In this document: piece by piece, positions 63,238 through 64,000 of the stretch
Numbering within the stretch: position 1 is the first letter of the stretch
How the letters are laid out: the number at the start of each line of letters is the position of its first letter
From: Gammaproteobacteria bacterium
GTDB taxonomy: Bacteria; Pseudomonadota; Gammaproteobacteria; Burkholderiales; Thiobacillaceae
NCBI GenBank assembly: GCA_018820765.1
Contig: JAHJNN010000017.1
Location: forward strand, 310,001-374,000
Direction: 5' to 3'
DNA: 64,000 nt
Notes under the pieces: model-generated
Seen by the model: only the letters and a program-made list of their open reading frames with translations
What the model was told of the DNA's origin: nothing
The model's database searches: none
Made by a program: the position numbers and the translations under genes

Positions 63238-63728
63238 TTTGCTGCTCCTTGTTTCGGGGTGACGGTGATTGTTCCGCGCATGCCGGCTTCGTAGTGGCCG
63301 GCGACCAGGCAGGCGAGTTCGAAGCTGCCGGCGCGGTTGAAATGCCAGACGATTTCGCCGGTCGTGCCGGGTTCGACGTGCACCATGTAGGCCTCGTCGT
63401 GTTCCATGTTGGGGAACCGGGCCATCAGGGCGGCGTGCTTCGCCAATTCGGCAGGCGTGCCGATGACCATTTCGTGCAGCATGCGGCCGGTGTTCCTGAC
63501 GACGAAGCGCACGGTGTCGCCTTCCTGCACGGCCAGCGTATCTGGCGTGAAGCGCATGGCGTCGGTCATGGCAAGCGCGATCGTGCGTGTGGCCTGCGCG
63601 GGCTTGCCGGCGATGCCCCAGGCGGTCTGTTTCGCCGCAGCCTCCGCAGCCGGCGCGTGCTTCTTGTCGCCGTGGGCGTGGGCCAGCGGCACGGCCAGGA
63701 AAAAGGCGAGCAGAAGGGTGGATTTCAT
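63234..63728 (-). CDS. Periplasmic plastocyanin-like cupredoxin
   Basis: This 164-residue blue-copper-type protein has a signal peptide and a cupredoxin fold with ligands near the end: H in GRMLHEMVIG, then C, H and M in FELACLVAGHYEAGM. A His-rich N-terminal stretch (HAHGDKKHAP) precedes it. I chose the ATG at 63728 with AAAGGA upstream. It joins the multicopper oxidase and CusF-like genes in a copper tolerance module. Confidence 0.87.
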   Translation of the reverse strand: MKSTLLLAFFLAVPLAHAHGDKKHAPAAEAAAKQTAWGIAGKPAQATRTIALAMTDAMRFTPDTLAVQEGDTVRFVVRNTGRMLHEMVIGTPAELAKHAALMARFPNMEHDEAYMVHVEPGTTGEIVWHFNRAGSFELACLVAGHYEAGMRGTITVTPKQGAAK

Positions 63729-63742
63729 TTCGGTCCTTTCAT

Positions 63743-64000
63743 TCAATGACCGGCATGGCCGGTCGGTTTGCGTACGGTCACTTCAATGTCGCCCGGCTTG
63801 CCCTGGGGCGAGGCGGACTGGGGCGCGCGCACCGGCTCGGCCACCTCACCGGCCACTTCGCGCGCCTGCGTGCCCGGCGGATGCTTGTACCAGCCGGGGT
63901 CAGAATAGTCGCCGCGCTTCTGCTCGCGCCGCACCTTCATCACGGTGAACATGCCGCCCATTTCGACCGAGCCGAACGGGCCCTGGCCGCTCATCATCGG
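63743..64000 (-). CDS. C-terminal end of a multicopper oxidase (cut by the window)
   Basis: The last 85 or so residues of a protein that continues beyond the right end of the window. The segment GQGPFGSVEMGGMFTV and then DPGWYKHPPGT closely resembles the C-terminus of copper-resistance multicopper oxidases, which oxidise Cu(I) in the periplasm. The reading frame is open to 64000. The cupredoxin gene follows 14 bp later. Catalytic copper ligands lie outside the window. Confidence 0.75.
   Translation of the reverse strand, partial: PMMSGQGPFGSVEMGGMFTVMKVRREQKRGDYSDPGWYKHPPGTQAREVAGEVAEPVRAPQSASPQGKPGDIEVTVRKPTGHAGH

Overview
The window is 64 kb of GC-rich, densely coding chromosome from a betaproteobacterium. 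The gene set (many c-type cytochromes, System II cytochrome c maturation, a Calvin-cycle type transketolase-gap-pgk-pyk-fba cluster, a periplasmic DsrE-like protein, copper and heavy-metal resistance) fits a chemolithoautotroph of the Thiobacillus/Nitrosomonadales type. That placement is inference from gene content; no rRNA is present.

Layout. 0-4.6 kb: cytochrome c4, then the maturation genes resB, ccsA and a TlpA-like thioredoxin. 4.6-9.1 kb: aroQ-accB-accC-prmA and a zinc-ribbon membrane protein. 9.1-15.9 kb: a glycine cleavage operon behind a tandem glycine riboswitch, gcvT-gcvH-gcvPA-tpx-tpx-gcvPB-dgkA. 15.9-22.7 kb: a short FimV/HubP-like protein, a GT4 glycosyltransferase and PAP2 phosphatase behind a possible Pho box, a PfkB kinase, a SlyB-like lipoprotein, and an olsB-olsA-like pair; together these look like a route to phosphorus-free membrane lipids. 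22.6-26.2 kb: apaH, a glutaredoxin-like protein, rep helicase, a small cytochrome c. 26.3-33.6 kb, minus strand: tkt-gap-pgk-pyk-fba. 33.7-38.5 kb: inositol-phosphatase family, methyltransferase, AhpC-like, rsmE, dsrE-like, argA. 38.5-44.7 kb: PhnD-like binding protein with a GGDEF/EAL protein, ABC-F ATPase, Rossmann oxidoreductase. 44.7-48.8 kb, minus strand: DUF971, a B12-binding radical SAM protein with a C-terminal CCAEP tail, an ATP-grasp ligase and a fructosamine-kinase-like protein, then tRNA-Arg(CCG). 48.9-50.9 kb: two cytochromes c5 and a zinc-ribbon/Sel1 protein. 50.9-56.7 kb, minus strand: an HME-RND metal efflux operon. 56.8-62.4 kb: an LtaS-like phosphatase-superfamily protein, a cytochrome b561/SHP-like/diheme cytochrome operon and a QseB/QseC-like two-component system, with two CTTAAG-type boxes. 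62.4-64 kb, minus strand: a copper module whose multicopper oxidase is cut by the window end.

Non-coding structure is the most unusual part. Eight intergenic elements are inverted repeats whose arms are built of degenerate 7-bp units; the 7-bp sequence changes between elements, the architecture does not, and all eight lie between co-directional genes of three metabolic operons. A second family consists of MITE-like palindromes. One copy, itself interrupted by a smaller palindrome, sits between the glycine riboswitch terminator and gcvT; another supplies the stop codon of the FimV-like gene. The least explained protein system is the DUF971/radical SAM/ATP-grasp/fructosamine-kinase operon.
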